This document shows positions 20,127-28,458 of a DNA stretch of 64,000 bases, piece by piece; position 1 is the first letter of the stretch; every line of letters begins with the position of its first letter. Both the position numbers and the translations under genes were made by a program. Origin of the DNA: Lactobacillus sp. ESL0680 (lineage in GTDB: Bacteria; Bacillota; Bacilli; Lactobacillales; Lactobacillaceae); assembly GCF_029392855.1 (NCBI RefSeq), contig NZ_CP113945.1, forward strand, positions 558,001 to 622,000. Reading direction: 5' to 3'. Under the pieces are notes generated by a model, which saw only the letters and a program-made list of their open reading frames with translations, searched no databases and was not told the origin of the DNA.

Positions 20127-20222
20127 ATGGAAAACGCAAATATTATTAAGCAAATTGCTATTAGAGCTATTTCTGCACTAAAATCATTAGCCTTGTTGTT
20201 GAACGTAAAGGACTTGACCTAG
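20127..20222 (+). CDS. 31-residue leader or small peptide
   Basis: A short open frame with a good ribosome binding site (AAAGGAG at 20111-20117, 9 bases before ATG) just downstream of a strong promoter. The peptide begins MENANIIKQIAIRAISALKS and ends LALLLNVKDLT. It is rich in Ile, Leu and Ala, with three basic residues in its middle, and would form an amphipathic helix. There is no run of one amino acid as in classical biosynthetic leaders. It sits directly before a chain of hairpins and a terminator that precede an OppA-type gene. It could be an attenuator leader, a small membrane-active peptide or a signal peptide; the sequence does not decide. Confidence 0.5.
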   Translation: MENANIIKQIAIRAISALKSLALLLNVKDLT

Positions 20223-20224
20223 AT

Positions 20225-20337
20225 AATTACTAAAAATTAGTAATTGATTGTAGTTAAGCCCTTATTCGCGTTCTAATGAATGGGGCTGAACTACAAAGAT
20301 GAAAACCTCATTCATTAAGTTGAATGAGGCTTTTTTT
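20225..20337 (+). promoter_or_regulatory. Attenuator-like hairpin chain with terminator before oppA-like gene
   Basis: Four pairings are visible. A 9-bp hairpin (20225-20233/20237-20245) follows the leader stop. A long stem pairs 20248-20267 with 20278-20296. A terminator stem pairs 20306-20314 with 20321-20329 and is followed by seven T. A competing 12-bp pairing joins 20274-20285 to 20306-20317, which would break both the long stem and the terminator. Mutually exclusive terminator and antiterminator forms are the mark of transcription attenuation. The two hairpins share similar sequence, so the cross-pairing could also be a by-product of duplication. Confidence 0.55.
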
Positions 20338-20359
20338 ATTGGTAATGAGAGGTACAAGA

Positions 20360-22123
20360 ATGAATTTTCAATTCAAGAAGTTAATGCAGTCAGCCGCAGT
20401 GATTGGTACAGCAGCGGTTGGGTTAACTGCTTGCGGCGGTAATAACAATAGCACGAAGGTTAGCGAAAAGTTTCCAATTAAGACACCGGTTAAAAAAGTA
20501 AAGCAAGGTGGAACGCTTAAAATTGCGGAGGAAACAGATACACCATTTACCGGGATTTTTTCTAACGAAATTAAAAATACCGCCGTTGACAATGATATTG
20601 CCAGTCCTGGTAATGAAAGCTTGTTTGATACTGACAATCATTACAAGTTTAATGATAAAGGGCCAGCCACGATTCGCTTAGATAGAAAAAATAATACGGC
20701 AATAATTAATATTAAGAAGGGCGTTAAGTGGTCTGATGGCAAGCAGGTGGTAGCTAAGGATATTGAGTACGCATACGAAATTCTAGCTAACAAGGGTACG
20801 CAATCGCAGAATTATTCCAATTCCTTTGAAAATATTAAAGGAATGAAAGCCTATCATGAAGGTCGGGCTAAGACCATTACGGGCATTGAAATGCCTAACG
20901 GTGATAATGGCCGTCAGGTAATAATTCATTTTGACGAATTGAAGCCGGGAATGGAATATTCAGGCAACAACTTTTTCTGGGAAACAGCTGAACCATACCA
21001 TTATTTAAAGGATGTGCCGTTTGATAAATTACAGTCATCTGACAAGATTAGAAAATCCCCATTGTATTTTGGACCGTTTAAGTTAAAGAAAATTGTTCGT
21101 GGTCAGTCAGTTACTTGGGTGCCGAATAAATATTATTGGCGGGGTAGACCAAAACTGGACAAAATTGAAATTTCAGTTTTAGCTACTAATTCTGCTTCTC
21201 AAGCTATTAAGAGCAAGGTTTATGATGTTGCGCAGGTAATTAATTCACAATGGGAACAGGTTAAAAACACTAAGGGTGTCAATTTCGTTGCTAAAGTTCC
21301 CCTAGGCTACAATTTTATCGGATTTAAGGTTGGTAAATGGGATGCACAAAAGAATAAAAACATTATGGATCCCCATGCCAAAATGAATAATAAGGCTTTA
21401 AGACAGGCAATTGGCTACGCAATGAATACTGATGAAGTCTACCAGCATTATACTCATGGCTTAAGCTTTAGAGTTCCGACATTAATTCCCGCACAGTTTG
21501 GCGATGTGTTTGATAAAAACGCGCGCGGTTATTCCTATAATTTGAAAAAAGCTAACGAACTGCTGGATAAGGCTGGCTATAAAAAGAAGGGTAAGTGGCG
21601 GGTCCAACCTAATGGCAAGTCGCTAACAATTCGCTATATGGCAAGGCAAACTGACCCAACTCAGGAGCCAATCCAGCAGAATTATCTGCAGCAGTGGCAT
21701 AAGATTGGCTTAAACGTTAAATTAATCGGGAATCGCCTGACAGAATTTAATTCCTATGTAACTAAGCTTGAGGGCGACAGCCATGACTTTGATATGTGTG
21801 AGATTGGCTGGCATCTGGACAGTGAGGCATCACCAAGCAGTCTTTATTCTGATAATTCTCCTAAGAATTACACCCGTTTTGTTACCAAAAAGAATAATGA
21901 GCTGCTGGCAGCAATTGATTCACAGAAGGCATTTAACCATAAATATCGGGTACAAAAGTTCCATGAATGGCAAGAATATATGAATGATGAGGCTTATGCA
22001 ATCCCAGAGTTTAATTCGTATTCCGTTTTCGCCGTTAATGATAAGGTGACCGGATATTCGCTTAAGCCGTCGGAGAATAACAATGACCACCAATTATGGT
22101 ACAAGGTCGGCTTCGTAAAATAA
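20360..22123 (+). CDS. Peptide-binding lipoprotein of an ABC transporter, OppA-like
   Basis: A 587-residue extracellular solute-binding protein of the family 5 (oligopeptide) type. The start is ATG 20360, with GAGAGG about 7 bases upstream. The N-terminus is a lipoprotein signal ending in the lipobox LTAC, with the lipidated cysteine at residue 25. Family traits include KWSDGKQVVAKDIEYAYE, a QAIGYAMNTDEVY-like stretch, and WHLDSEASP near the C-terminus. It captures peptides outside the membrane for import; the permease and ATPase genes are not in this window. It follows an attenuator-like leader and lies 50 bases before an amidohydrolase gene with no terminator between, so both may answer to the same signal. 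Confidence 0.88.
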   Translation: MNFQFKKLMQSAAVIGTAAVGLTACGGNNNSTKVSEKFPIKTPVKKVKQGGTLKIAEETDTPFTGIFSNEIKNTAVDNDIASPGNESLFDTDNHYKFNDKGPATIRLDRKNNTAIINIKKGVKWSDGKQVVAKDIEYAYEILANKGTQSQNYSNSFENIKGMKAYHEGRAKTITGIEMPNGDNGRQVIIHFDELKPGMEYSGNNFFWETAEPYHYLKDVPFDKLQSSDKIRKSPLYFGPFKLKKIVRGQSVTWVPNKYYWRGRPKLDKIEISVLATNSASQAIKSKVYDVAQVINSQWEQVKNTKGVNFVAKVPLGYNFIGFKVGKWDAQKNKNIMDPHAKMNNKALRQAIGYAMNTDEVYQHYTHGLSFRVPTLIPAQFGDVFDKNARGYSYNLKKANELLDKAGYKKKGKWRVQPNGKSLTIRYMARQTDPTQEPIQQNYLQQWHKIGLNVKLIGNRLTEFNSYVTKLEGDSHDFDMCEIGWHLDSEASPSSLYSDNSPKNYTRFVTKKNNELLAAIDSQKAFNHKYRVQKFHEWQEYMNDEAYAIPEFNSYSVFAVNDKVTGYSLKPSENNNDHQLWYKVGFVK

Positions 22124-22173
22124 GGACATGATGATTTTTAACAATCAGAAAAGTAAAAAGGAGAAAATTTAAA

Positions 22174-23358
22174 ATGACACAAACTGGATATCAAAACATG
22201 AACCTTTATGATGGTGAAGAAGAAAAAGTTACAAGCAATAGTTACTTCGTTGTCGATGACGAAACAGGTAAGATTACGGCAATGGGAACTGGCGCTGCAC
22301 CTGCTAGTGACAGGGTAGTGGACTTAGAAGGCAAGTTCGTGATGCCAGGGTTAATTAATTGTCATACGCACATTAACAATAGTTCAACTGCATATGATGG
22401 TGATCCAACTGCCAATGTTGTCGAAACAACTGTCCGTGCAGTGCAGCACCTACATGATTTTCTTAAGTCTGGCGTAACTTATATTCGTGAATGTGGGTCT
22501 ACTTATGATATTGATATTACATTGGCGCGAATGATTGAGGAAGGTAAGATTACTAAGACACCAGAGATTATGCCGTCAGGGATGGCTTATTCGATGACAG
22601 GTGGTCACGGCGACTCACCGCATTTTGCTCATCTGGTAGACTCTCCTGATGAAATGCGCAAGGCTGTACGTCAAGGCTTGAAGAAAGGTGCTAAGAATAT
22701 TAAAGTAATGGCCACGGGCGGTGTAATGACCAAGAACGACTTTATGGATGATCCACAATTAAGTGTTGCCGAAATGCGTGCGGCAGTTGAGGAAGCTCAC
22801 CATAAGGGCTTGATTGTTGCGGCTCATGCAGAGGGCAATGCTGGGATTGGCAATGCAATTAAGTCTGGGGTAGATTCCATTGAACACGGCTTTTATGTTG
22901 ATGATGACCAAATTGACATGATGCTCAAGCAAGGGACATATTTGACAGCCACTGTGGTTGCCGATTGGGCCTTTCCTACTTATGCGGTAGGAATAATGCC
23001 GGATTGGGAAGTAAAGAAGGCTAGTGATGCCCTAGACGACTTGCGTAAGAATATTACGCACGCTAAAAATCGCGGCGTTAAGATTACTTTGGGTACTGAC
23101 GCGGGAACACCATTTAATGATTACTTCCAAACGCCAACCGAATTGCAATTATTGGCAGAACAAGGCTTCACTAATTATGAAGCCTTACAAACCAGTGTTC
23201 ATTCTGCTCAATTGATGAAAATTGATGATGAGTATGGCACTTTGGCAATCGGCAAGTACGCTGACTTTCTGGTTTTGGATGAAAATCCGTTGGCTGATGT
23301 TAAGGCTGTGGCGCAAAGGGATAAGGCAGTCTACAAGAAGGGTCAGCGAGCATATTAA
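22174..23358 (+). CDS. Metal-dependent amidohydrolase (prolidase/imidazolonepropionase-like)
   Basis: A 394-residue cytoplasmic enzyme of the amidohydrolase superfamily, start at ATG 22174 after AAAAGGAG. Metal-site residues are in place: H64 and H66 (NCHTHI), K177 (IKVMATGG), H218 (AAHAEG), H238 (IEHGF) and D309 (GTDAGTP). The lysine suggests a carboxylated bridging ligand and a binuclear centre, as in the Xaa-Pro dipeptidase-like branch of this superfamily. The exact substrate cannot be read from sequence. Because it follows a peptide-binding lipoprotein in the same transcript, a role in processing an imported peptide or amide is plausible. A hairpin terminator follows. Confidence 0.82.
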   Translation: MTQTGYQNMNLYDGEEEKVTSNSYFVVDDETGKITAMGTGAAPASDRVVDLEGKFVMPGLINCHTHINNSSTAYDGDPTANVVETTVRAVQHLHDFLKSGVTYIRECGSTYDIDITLARMIEEGKITKTPEIMPSGMAYSMTGGHGDSPHFAHLVDSPDEMRKAVRQGLKKGAKNIKVMATGGVMTKNDFMDDPQLSVAEMRAAVEEAHHKGLIVAAHAEGNAGIGNAIKSGVDSIEHGFYVDDDQIDMMLKQGTYLTATVVADWAFPTYAVGIMPDWEVKKASDALDDLRKNITHAKNRGVKITLGTDAGTPFNDYFQTPTELQLLAEQGFTNYEALQTSVHSAQLMKIDDEYGTLAIGKYADFLVLDENPLADVKAVAQRDKAVYKKGQRAY

Positions 23359-23373
23359 TTATTAAAATTTTAG

Positions 23374-23407
23374 GCAGCAACAAGTTTAGAAGCTTGTTGC
23401 TGCTTTT
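23374..23407 (+). terminator. Hairpin terminator after the amidohydrolase gene
   Basis: An 11-bp stem of GCAGCAACAAG and its complement (23374-23384/23393-23403) has an 8-base loop and a short T run. Confidence 0.75.
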
Positions 23408-23438
23408 GATTTACTTGCCAAAGTTTGCTTATAAAAAT

Positions 23439-23452
23439 TGGAAACGATTACT
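23439..23452 (+). promoter_or_regulatory. Weak cre-like site
   Basis: TGGAAACGATTACT matches most of the CcpA operator consensus but differs at the third base and at the end. It lies just upstream of the promoter of the exporter gene. Confidence 0.25.
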
Positions 23453-23465
23453 TACATATAACCCT

Positions 23466-23526
23466 TTGCAATTTGTGGCAAAATGTTATAACATAGCTAT
23501 TTGTAATAGTTAGCAAGCTAACTATT
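23466..23526 (+). promoter_or_regulatory. Promoter and palindromic operator of the MFS-MarR operon
   Basis: TTGCAA (23466-23471) and TAACAT (23489-23494) are 17 bases apart. Just downstream, at about +5 to +25, is a palindrome of two 10-base arms around AA (23505-23526, arm sequence AATAGTTAGC). Its size and position fit an operator for the MarR-type repressor encoded at the end of the same operon. Confidence 0.6.
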
Positions 23527-23545
23527 TTTGGTTAGGAGGAATTAG

Positions 23546-24955
23546 ATGCAAAGGAAATTAGACGCAAAATTAATTTTATCAATTCTTGCGGCAGGTCTGA
23601 TGTCATTCTCAGGCGTGTTAATTGAAACAGCAGGTAACATTACGTTCCCTGTTTTAATGAAGGAATTTAACGTAAATATGGCAACGGTGCAGTGGATGAC
23701 GACCGGCTATCTTTTGATTGCTGCAATCATCATGCCCTTGTCTGCATACTTAAAGAAGAATTTTAGTTCTAAAAAATTGTTTGTGACAGCCGCAATTTTA
23801 TTTATTGTTGGTTTGTTGATTGACTCATTTACAACAAGGTCAATGGGCTTTGTCTTTTTAGTTATTGGTCGAATTGTTCAAGGTGCCGGTGCTGGGATTG
23901 CTCTGCCATTAATGTTTAATATTATTTTGGAAAGAACACCACTTGATAAAGTCGGCTTGTTAATGGGTATCGGGACAATGATTACCGCGGTAGCTCCAGC
24001 TTTGGGGCCAACGTTTGGTGGTTTAGTTGTCAATACTCTTAGCTGGCGCTATATTTTCATCTTGATTATTCCGGTAATGGTTATTTCCTTTATCATGGGT
24101 GTAACGTGCATCACTGAGGATCCATACCCATTGAGCCATACCAAGCTTGATTGGACTGGATTTATTGAAATTGCCTTGACTTTTGTTGGCCTAATTCTGG
24201 CTTTCAGTAACTTGTCAGGAATTTTAATTAGACCGTTGGAATTTGTAGTGCCATTGGTAATCGGCTTGGTTGCCTTAGCCTTGTTTATCAAGCATTCACT
24301 TAATGTAAAAGAACCACTGTTAAACATTCGCTTGCTCAAGAACAGCAAGTTTACTGCTGGTATTATTGCTTACTTCATTTTCCAAGTTAATACGGTTGGC
24401 TTGTCATTCATCTTGCCCAACTACCTGCAAATCGTAAATGGTGCAACTGCCATGGTAGCAGGATTACTGCTTCTGCCGGGTGGTGCCATTGGTGCCATTG
24501 CTTCACCAGTTAGTGGCCGGATGCTCGATAATTACGGTCCAAGAAAACCAATTATGACTGGTGCCTGCTTTGAACTTGTTGGTATTATCATGTTCTGCTT
24601 GTTTGCCCAACATTTTACGGGTGTTAACGTATTGATCTCTTACCTGATTATTATGACTGGTACTGGCTTAATCATGGGTGACACAATGACTTCATCTTTG
24701 AACCTGCTTACTAAGGAAGAAAATGCGGACGGTAACGGCTTGTTCAACATGGTACAGCAATTTTCAGGAGCTGTCGGAACGTCGATTGTTTCTGCAATTA
24801 TGCAATTTGTGCAACAGGTTAGTTCTAAGCCGACAACGGCTGGCAAGCTAGTTGATGGTTCTCAAGTTGGGTTAATTTTCTTATTAATTTTGGTTGTGAT
24901 TGGCGTATACTTATTACATAAAGCAACTAAAAAGGATAGTTTAAGCGAGAATTAA
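23546..24955 (+). CDS. MFS drug exporter, DHA2 (EmrB/QacA) type
   Basis: A 469-residue integral membrane protein with about 14 hydrophobic segments, the number typical of the DHA2 drug:proton antiporters. Diagnostic stretches include VQWMTTGYLLIAA near residue 50, GRIVQGAGAGIALPL near 111 (motif C-like region), and RYIFILIIPVM. It probably expels toxic compounds using the proton gradient. The start is ATG 23546 after TAGGAGGA. The stop is three bases before the start of a MarR-family gene, so the two are co-transcribed and the exporter is probably repressed by that regulator. The substrate cannot be predicted. Confidence 0.88.
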   Translation: MQRKLDAKLILSILAAGLMSFSGVLIETAGNITFPVLMKEFNVNMATVQWMTTGYLLIAAIIMPLSAYLKKNFSSKKLFVTAAILFIVGLLIDSFTTRSMGFVFLVIGRIVQGAGAGIALPLMFNIILERTPLDKVGLLMGIGTMITAVAPALGPTFGGLVVNTLSWRYIFILIIPVMVISFIMGVTCITEDPYPLSHTKLDWTGFIEIALTFVGLILAFSNLSGILIRPLEFVVPLVIGLVALALFIKHSLNVKEPLLNIRLLKNSKFTAGIIAYFIFQVNTVGLSFILPNYLQIVNGATAMVAGLLLLPGGAIGAIASPVSGRMLDNYGPRKPIMTGACFELVGIIMFCLFAQHFTGVNVLISYLIIMTGTGLIMGDTMTSSLNLLTKEENADGNGLFNMVQQFSGAVGTSIVSAIMQFVQQVSSKPTTAGKLVDGSQVGLIFLLILVVIGVYLLHKATKKDSLSEN

Positions 24956-24958
24956 ATC

Positions 24959-25378
24959 ATGAAAAAAAATTTTGGTTTAGCTTTGCAGCGAGCACAAAAT
25001 ACCTTTAATCGTAATGTTGATCGTTATGCACGGACAATTGGGTTAACTGGTACGCAAATGGTGATTATTCAATTTTTGAGTGCTGTACCCAAAGAAAAGA
25101 AGATTTATCAAAAGGATATTGAGCATGAATTCAATATTCGAAAATCAACGGCAACTAATATTTTGAAATTGCTGGAACATAAGGATCTCATTACTAAAAA
25201 GGTTGATGAGCGCGACAGTCGTTTGAAGGAAATTACTTTAACGCCCAAGGCAGAGGTTATTGAGCGGGATGCGGCTGCTTATGTTAAGCGTTCAGAAGCA
25301 AGTGTTGAACGGATTTTGGGTAAAGAACTGCGTGATGAGGTAACACAGGCTCTGCTTAAGCTAGATCAAGAATTATAG
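24959..25378 (+). CDS. MarR-family transcriptional regulator
   Basis: A 139-residue winged-helix protein. The recognition region (YQKDIEHEFNIRKSTATNILKLLEHKDLI, residues 51-79) and the wing motif DERDSRLKEITLT fit the MarR family. Such proteins dimerise, bind palindromes and let go when a drug-like ligand binds. It begins 3 bases after the exporter stop and has only a weak ribosome binding site, so its translation may be coupled to the exporter. The palindrome at 23505-23526 is its likely target. A terminator with G-U pairs follows. Confidence 0.9.
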   Translation: MKKNFGLALQRAQNTFNRNVDRYARTIGLTGTQMVIIQFLSAVPKEKKIYQKDIEHEFNIRKSTATNILKLLEHKDLITKKVDERDSRLKEITLTPKAEVIERDAAAYVKRSEASVERILGKELRDEVTQALLKLDQEL

Positions 25379-25383
25379 TTATG

Positions 25384-25418
25384 TAAAAAGTCGTACATTT
25401 TGGTGTGCGGCTTTTTAA
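25384..25418 (+). terminator. Hairpin terminator of the MFS-MarR operon
   Basis: AAAAAGTCGTACA pairs with TGTGCGGCTTTTT around a short loop; the 3' arm supplies the T run. Confidence 0.8.
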
Positions 25419-25568
25419 TATTTAGTTTATTAATAAGTTGAAGAATAAATATAGTTAAAACAATATTACTTTTTTAACAGACACGTACATGCTTGTAAAA
25501 TCAATAAAAGGTGTTTTAATAGAAAAGTAGACTATAATTAAACGATAAACTTACAGGAGGAACCTTTC

Positions 25569-26795
25569 ATGGAACAAGAACAAAAATTACAAATTTTAGA
25601 AGATTTGATTGCCTTGCATTCAGTTAATGGCGATGAATTGCCAGTAGCTGAGTATTTGAAGAAATTGCTTGACGGTGCAGGCATTGAGAACAAGATTTTA
25701 CCACTTGAAGGTGAAGCTAATCGTGCTAACTTAGTTGCCGAACTTGGTTCAGGTAAGCCGGTGTTAGTAATTTCTGGACACATGGACACAGTTGACATTA
25801 ACAAGGACAATTGGAAGACTGATCCATTTAAGATTACTAAAGAAGGCGACAAGTTATACGGCCGCGGCACGACTGATATGAAGGCGGGGCTAGCTGCAAT
25901 CGTGATTGCCATGATTGAGTTAAAAGAAAGTGGCGCTGAAATTCCAGGCACAATTCGTTTATTGGCAACTGCTGGTGAAGAAGTTGGTCAACCAGGAGCT
26001 GAAGCTTTGCAAGCACAAGGTTACATTGATGATGCCGATGCTCTATTAATTGGTGAACCATCAGGCTTCTTTAGAACAGTGTTTGCTAATAAGGGTGAGC
26101 TCGACCTAACAATTTCTTCAGAAGGAAAGACCGCGCACAGTTCGATGCCATTTTTGGGTAATAATGCAGTTGAACATCTACTTAACGTTTTGGATAACAT
26201 TAAGAAGTGTATTAAGGAATTAACTAATGGCGTTAAGAATGATGTCTTAGGTGAAACTGTCTTTAACATTGATACAATTAAGGGTGGTAACCAAGTTAAT
26301 GCAATTCCTAATTATGCGCAAGCTGAATTGAACCTGCGGACAATTCCAGAATTGGCTAATCCTAAGATTCTGCAAGCATTCCAAGAAGTAATTGACGAGT
26401 ATAACAATTCAACGAATGGTCATATTAAAATGTCAGTTGACATGGATATTATCCCAATTATTGGTGACCGTGATTCCAAACTACTTAAAGTTGTTCAAGG
26501 TGCCGCTCAGCCATATGTTGCTAAGCAAAAGGTACCAGCTGACCAACTTGCCTTGATGCAAAAAGAGGCACAAATGGCTAATACTGAATACCACGAAGGT
26601 GGCTTCTTAGTCGAAGGTGTTTCTGGCGGTACTGATGGTTCGAAATTCCTGATTAATCATCCTAACGGCTTTGCTTATCTGGTCTATGGCCCAGGTAGTA
26701 ACACCCCGCACCAAGATAATGAATACGTTTCTGAACAAATGTATTTAGACTTTATTGATATTTATAAAGGTATCTTTACTAATTTTGGTAAATAA
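25569..26795 (+). CDS. M20 family metallohydrolase, DapE/ArgE-like
   Basis: A 408-residue zinc hydrolase starting at ATG 25569 after CAGGAGGA. The conserved residues are present: H71 and D73 (SGHMDTVD), D103 (GRGTTDMKAG), E137 and E138 (AGEEVG), E163 (GEPSG) and a late H381 (NTPHQ). These form the di-metal site and general base of the M20 group, which includes succinyl-diaminopimelate desuccinylase, acetylornithine deacetylase and some peptidases. The length and motif spelling fit the DapE/ArgE-type deacylases of lactobacilli. No lysine or arginine pathway genes are nearby, so the substrate is not settled. It is monocistronic, with a strong terminator. Confidence 0.82.
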   Translation: MEQEQKLQILEDLIALHSVNGDELPVAEYLKKLLDGAGIENKILPLEGEANRANLVAELGSGKPVLVISGHMDTVDINKDNWKTDPFKITKEGDKLYGRGTTDMKAGLAAIVIAMIELKESGAEIPGTIRLLATAGEEVGQPGAEALQAQGYIDDADALLIGEPSGFFRTVFANKGELDLTISSEGKTAHSSMPFLGNNAVEHLLNVLDNIKKCIKELTNGVKNDVLGETVFNIDTIKGGNQVNAIPNYAQAELNLRTIPELANPKILQAFQEVIDEYNNSTNGHIKMSVDMDIIPIIGDRDSKLLKVVQGAAQPYVAKQKVPADQLALMQKEAQMANTEYHEGGFLVEGVSGGTDGSKFLINHPNGFAYLVYGPGSNTPHQDNEYVSEQMYLDFIDIYKGIFTNFGK

Positions 26796-26805
26796 TTAAT
26801 TAAAT

Positions 26806-26841
26806 TAAGGCAGCACGTAATCGTTAGTGCTGCCTTTTTTG
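26806..26841 (+). terminator. Rho-independent terminator of the M20 hydrolase gene
   Basis: An 8-bp GGCAGCAC / GTGCTGCC stem (26809-26816/26827-26834) is followed by six T. Confidence 0.9.
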
Positions 26842-26927
26842 TGGTCAAGTAGTAAAATTTGCTTATTTGATTAATCTTGGGCTGTAAAAGGATACAAGGT
26901 CTGTTAAACTTGGTAAAGGTGATGAAA

Positions 26928-27671
26928 ATGGAAAACAAGGCAATTGATGTTGGCGTATTAGCCGCTAAAATTTTAATCGAGTCTGGTTCGGAAATGTGGC
27001 GTGTTGAGGACACAACTAAGCGGATTATTGACCATGCTGCTAGCAGTAAGGCAGAAGCCTTTACCAGTTTGACAGGGGTGATGGTTAGCTTAAAAAATGC
27101 GTCTTACACACGTTTTATTCAAATTGAAAAACGGGGAATTAATATGGCGCGGATTAATGGTGTTAATCGGTTATCGCGTCAGTATACTGCCGATAAGATT
27201 ACTCTTGACGAGTTTGAAGATGGTCTGAATAAGGTTCAAACTGCCAAACCGCAATTTCCAATCTGGGTACAAACAATTGCGGCCGGCTTTGAAGGTGCTT
27301 TTTTTATGTTTATCTTCACGCAAACTTATGACTGGCGCGATTTTCCGCTAGCGTTTGTTGCAGGAGCATTAGGCTACTATGTGACATCGTTCTTGTCATC
27401 ACGTGTGCGCATTCGTTTTATCAGTGAATTTTTTGGTGCGCTGGCAATTGGTCTATGTACTGTTATTGGGGTTCATTTTCATTTAGGATTTAATGTTCAA
27501 AATATTATTATCGGGGCAATTATGCCGCCAGTACCCGGAATACCAATGATTATTTCCGTGCGTGATATTTTCGAAGGTAATCTGCTGTCGGGACTAGAAC
27601 GCATGATGGAATGCTTGATTACGCTCAGTGCCTTGGCCTTTGGGATTGGCGTTGTGCTGCACTACATGTAG
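26928..27671 (+). CDS. Threonine/serine exporter-family protein, YjjP-like (DUF1212)
   Basis: A 247-residue protein. The first part (GSEMWRVEDTTKRI, TGVMVSLKNASYTRFIQIEKRGINM) is the soluble N-terminal domain typical of DUF1212/YjjP proteins. The second part has about five membrane segments, including MPPVPGIPMIISVRDIFEGN. The start is set at ATG 26928, six bases after AAGGTG; TTG 26877 and ATG 26922 are alternatives. It pairs with the next gene, a YjjB-like protein. Together they form a two-part exporter; related pairs export threonine/serine or dicarboxylates. The substrate is not evident here. Confidence 0.85.
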   Translation: MENKAIDVGVLAAKILIESGSEMWRVEDTTKRIIDHAASSKAEAFTSLTGVMVSLKNASYTRFIQIEKRGINMARINGVNRLSRQYTADKITLDEFEDGLNKVQTAKPQFPIWVQTIAAGFEGAFFMFIFTQTYDWRDFPLAFVAGALGYYVTSFLSSRVRIRFISEFFGALAIGLCTVIGVHFHLGFNVQNIIIGAIMPPVPGIPMIISVRDIFEGNLLSGLERMMECLITLSALAFGIGVVLHYM

Positions 27672-27689
27672 CGGAAAGGAAGAAATGGG

Positions 27690-28127
27690 ATGACTTTTTA
27701 TCATTTTATAATTCAGGTTCTTTTCAGTTACTTGGGAACAATAATGTTTGACCTTTTTATCAATTTGCCAAAGAATGCCCTCAATACATCGGGCAGTATT
27801 GCTTGTGTTGGCTGGCTGGTTTACTGGTTTATGTTTGAGTTTGGCTTGGGTGCAATTTTAGCTAACTTTGTGGCGGCATTTGTCGTTGGCAGCCTCGGGA
27901 TAATTTTCGCTGTTAAAAAGAAAATGCCGAGTACAATGTTTGTCAGCGGTTTGGTGCCACTAGTGCCAGGAGCCAGCGGCTACCAGGCTTTGTCAGCGAT
28001 GATTAACCACTCGCCGATGATTGCCGTACAAAAGACAATTCACGTGGCCATGGTGGCTGGGGCGATTGCTTTGGGTTACGTTTTTTCACAGGTAGTTGTT
28101 GAATTAATGCACCAGAAAAAGCGTTAA
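27690..28127 (+). CDS. Threonine/serine exporter-family protein, YjjB-like (DUF3815)
   Basis: A 145-residue membrane protein with four or five hydrophobic segments and the conserved FVSGLVPLVPGASGYQALSAM stretch (near residue 91). This marks the small partner of DUF1212/YjjP exporters. It starts 18 bases after the upstream gene with its own GGAAAGGA site, so the two are one operon. In some species both parts are fused in one ThrE polypeptide; here they are split. A strong terminator lies about 90 bases downstream. Confidence 0.85.
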   Translation: MTFYHFIIQVLFSYLGTIMFDLFINLPKNALNTSGSIACVGWLVYWFMFEFGLGAILANFVAAFVVGSLGIIFAVKKKMPSTMFVSGLVPLVPGASGYQALSAMINHSPMIAVQKTIHVAMVAGAIALGYVFSQVVVELMHQKKR

Positions 28128-28219
28128 ATTATATAAGATTTACAAATTAACTTGCTGTATATTATTATAATATTAACTGTAAATAAATTAATTTTTAAAA
28201 GCAATATTTATCTATCAGA

Positions 28220-28258
28220 AAGAAGCACTACTCTATTTTAAGTAGTGCTTCTTTTATT
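28220..28258 (+). terminator. Terminator of the exporter pair
   Basis: An 11-bp stem GAAGCACTACT and its complement (28222-28232/28241-28251) leads into a T-rich tail. Confidence 0.85.
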
Positions 28259-28339
28259 TATATCTTAAAATTTAAATGATTTTTCTAATGTTATTTAATT
28301 ATTTATGTAAATATATACTTGCTAGTAACCATAGTAAAT

Positions 28340-28367
28340 TTGAATATAGTCTATTTTGTTATATATA
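28340..28367 (+). promoter_or_regulatory. Possible promoter of the 2544-residue adhesin gene
   Basis: TTGAAT (28340-28345) and TATATA (28362-28367) are 16 bases apart, about 90 bases before the start codon. The region from 28259 to 28458 is AT-rich with no other clear signal. Confidence 0.4.
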
Positions 28368-28458
28368 AGCATAGTGTTTGTGCAAAGCAGTTTTAGGGTC
28401 TACCATATATTATGTAAGCACTATCAAAAAATATTTTTTAATATAAGAAGGTAGAAAT

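Noticed and set aside
20225..20337. T-box leader before the oppA-like gene
   Set aside because: The conserved T-box sequence (AGGGTGGNACCGCG) is not present and no specifier stem is seen.
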